6,852 nt of DNA, from assembly GCA_963169135.1 (NCBI GenBank), contig CAUJEQ010000107.1:1-6852 (forward strand). The letters run 5' to 3'. A model generated the notes under the pieces. It was given only the letters and a program-made list of their open reading frames with translations, had not been told where the DNA came from and ran no database searches. Position numbers and translations under genes: made by a program. Source of the stretch: Chloroflexota bacterium. GTDB taxonomy: Bacteria > Chloroflexota > Dehalococcoidia > Tepidiformales > Tepidiformaceae. Each line of letters begins with the position of its first letter. The first letter of the stretch is position 1. Positions 5,381 through 6,852 of this stretch are shown here, piece by piece.

Positions 5381-6852
5381 ATGGGCGATGTGCTGGCCTT
5401 CTGGATCGTGGCGTTGCTCCTGGGAGCCCTGGGCTTCCCGGTCGCTGCGGCCCTCCTGCGCCGCCTGCCCGATGCCGGCGCAGGACTGAGTTTCGCCCTC
5501 GGTCTTCTCCTGGTCAGCTACGGCTACTTCATTCTGCGCGTGTTCTCCGTGCTTCCGCCCGGCCGCGGCGGATATGTGCTCGTGGTTGCACTGCTTGGCG
5601 CTATTGCTGCTGCCACCGCCGGACGCGATCGCTGGCTTCTGGTCACCTGGTACCGGGCATGGCCCGGCGTTGTCGTCGCCGCCGGTGTCTTCACCTTCGC
5701 GTTCTTCGGCTACGTCGCCTTCCGCTCCTACAACGCGGAGATCGGCGGGACCGAGCAACCGATGGACTTCATGTACCTGAACGCCACGCTGATCTCCCCG
5801 GAATACCCCCCCCACGACCCGTGGCTCGCGGGCGAGCACGCGAGCTACTACTACTTCGGTTACGTTCAGTCGGGAGTGCTTACCGCTGTCTCGGGTGTGC
5901 CATCGTCCACCGGCTACAACCTCTCGCTCGCGTACACCTTCGCCGCGAGCACGGCCGGGGTGGCCTCCCTGGCCTTCGCCCTGGTGCGATGGATTGTTGG
6001 GGCGCGAGGGCGTGCCTGGGCGATGGGCGGCGGGGCGGCGGCGGTTGGCTTGTTGCTCTTCGTCGGTTCGCTGTCGGCCGTCTTCGAATGGACCGCGGCC
6101 CACGGCAACACCAGCCGCCCTCTCTACGAAGCGTTCGGTGTGGAGTGGATGATCCCTTGCGAGCCCGGCCAATCCGACAACTGCTACACAGGCCAGCTGA
6201 ACCCGCGCACATCCCGCTGGTACCCCACCGAGTTCTGGTTCTGGTGGCGTGGGTCGCGAATCATCCCCGGCACCATCACCGAATTCCCCTTCTTCAGCTT
6301 CCTTCTCGGCGATCTCCACCCCCACGTCATGTCGCTCCCGCTGGTGCTGCTCGCGCTCGGGCTGGCCGCCGCGCTCTGGCGTGGGCGCTCGCGGCTGGAC
6401 TGGCGCCAGCACCGGAGCGAACCGTTCGCCGGCATCGCTCTGGCTGTCGTCTTCGGGGCGCTCGCGTTCCAGAACGCCTGGGATGTGATCACGTTCTCGG
6501 CGGTCCTTGGGCTGGCGGTATTCGCGCGCAACCTGAGACGGGCGCCGCCGCTCGATGCGCTTCTCGGCGCCGCTACCTATCTCGGCCCCGTGGCGCTTCT
6601 GGCTGTTGCAGGGTACGCGCCCTGGTGGCTTACGTTCGGCTCCCAGGCCGAGGGCTTCTATGCCTACGTGGGCGAGGGCACGCGCCCGGCGCATGCCTTC
6701 CTCCAGTTCGGTCCGCTGCTGGGCGCGGGCCTCCTGACTGCGCTCTTTGCCGGTCGACGGGCCTCCCGCGGCCAGGCGTTGCAAGTTGCTCTTGCGACAG
6801 CTTGGATTCCGCTCCTCCCATTCGTTGGCTGGCTCGCCCTGGCCGCAGTTCG
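5381..6852 (+). CDS. Chlor_Arch_YYY / DUF2298 membrane protein (3' end cut off)
   Basis: The first 490 codons of a strongly hydrophobic integral membrane protein; the rest lies beyond the window. Family members usually have 700-900 residues or more, so perhaps a third to a half is missing. Hydrophobic segments that could span the membrane lie near residues 5-27, 35-56, 64-80, 95-115, 181-206, 212-235, 305-333, 350-381, 393-416, 436-457 and 467-489. Motifs I recognise: EIGGTEQPMDFMYLNATL at 120-137, the proline-rich YPPHDPWLAGE at 142-152, the naming motif SYYYFGY at 155-161, aromatic YPTEFWFWWR at 281-290, EFPFFSFLLGDLHPHV at 301-316, and NAWDVIT at 365-371. TIGR03662 and DUF2298 describe this family, found in Chloroflexi and some archaea, without an established function. 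The many-pass layout with acidic residues in the first large loop (Glu120, Glu125, Asp129) resembles GT-C glycosyltransferases, which is inference. It begins 9 nt after the ftsY stop and is probably translationally coupled to it. Confidence 0.88.
   Translation, partial: MGDVLAFWIVALLLGALGFPVAAALLRRLPDAGAGLSFALGLLLVSYGYFILRVFSVLPPGRGGYVLVVALLGAIAAATAGRDRWLLVTWYRAWPGVVVAAGVFTFAFFGYVAFRSYNAEIGGTEQPMDFMYLNATLISPEYPPHDPWLAGEHASYYYFGYVQSGVLTAVSGVPSSTGYNLSLAYTFAASTAGVASLAFALVRWIVGARGRAWAMGGGAAAVGLLLFVGSLSAVFEWTAAHGNTSRPLYEAFGVEWMIPCEPGQSDNCYTGQLNPRTSRWYPTEFWFWWRGSRIIPGTITEFPFFSFLLGDLHPHVMSLPLVLLALGLAAALWRGRSRLDWRQHRSEPFAGIALAVVFGALAFQNAWDVITFSAVLGLAVFARNLRRAPPLDALLGAATYLGPVALLAVAGYAPWWLTFGSQAEGFYAYVGEGTRPAHAFLQFGPLLGAGLLTALFAGRRASRGQALQVALATAWIPLLPFVGWLALAAV

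Noticed and set aside
4241..6784. An 847-codon open frame on the minus strand, antisense to ftsY and the YYY gene
   Set aside because: Its codons lie exactly in register with the sense codons. A stop would need TTA, CTA or TCA in the sense frame, and GC-rich genes avoid these. The product is rich in Arg, Gly, Glu and His with no recognisable domain, while the sense strand encodes two clear families with good ribosome sites.

Overview
The window is a high-GC, densely coding bacterial chromosome segment with four genes. In order they are a full-length smc (+), a Uma2-family nuclease-fold gene (-), a full-length ftsY (+), and the first 490 codons of a large polytopic membrane protein (+) that runs off the right edge. 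I see no tRNA, rRNA, CRISPR array, insertion sequence or prophage signature. The most likely source is a member of the Chloroflexota. The membrane protein carries the hallmarks of the Chlor_Arch_YYY / DUF2298 family, known mainly from Chloroflexi and some archaea. The bacterial smc/ftsY pairing, clear Shine-Dalgarno sites and GTG starts argue against an archaeon. I cannot place it below phylum level with confidence.

Layout: Bases 1-25 are a leader with a strong Shine-Dalgarno site and an in-frame TAG just before the smc GTG start. Bases 26-3679 encode a 1217-residue SMC ATPase, the motor of chromosome condensation and segregation, with all head motifs, two coiled-coil arms and a hinge. Only 4 bp later, on the opposite strand, comes the stop codon of a Uma2 (DUF820, COG4636) gene that reads back from about 4256 to 3684. 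A short divergent spacer (about 4257-4339) separates it from ftsY (4340-5371), the GTPase receptor of the signal recognition particle. The ftsY stop codon overlaps the Shine-Dalgarno site of the next gene (5381 to the window end), so those two are almost certainly co-transcribed and translationally coupled.

How it fits together: smc and ftsY are neighbours in many bacteria (rnc-smc-ftsY type clusters). Here that linkage is kept but split by a reversed Uma2 gene, a family scattered in many copies through Chloroflexi and cyanobacterial genomes. ftsY is then followed by a multi-spanning membrane protein, the class of protein that needs FtsY for insertion. The least understood parts are the YYY membrane protein, which has no established function and a layout that recalls GT-C glycosyltransferases, and the Uma2 gene. 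I found no convincing evidence for a new multi-gene system. The most useful leads are the YYY protein coupled to ftsY and the Uma2 gene lodged inside the smc-ftsY unit.
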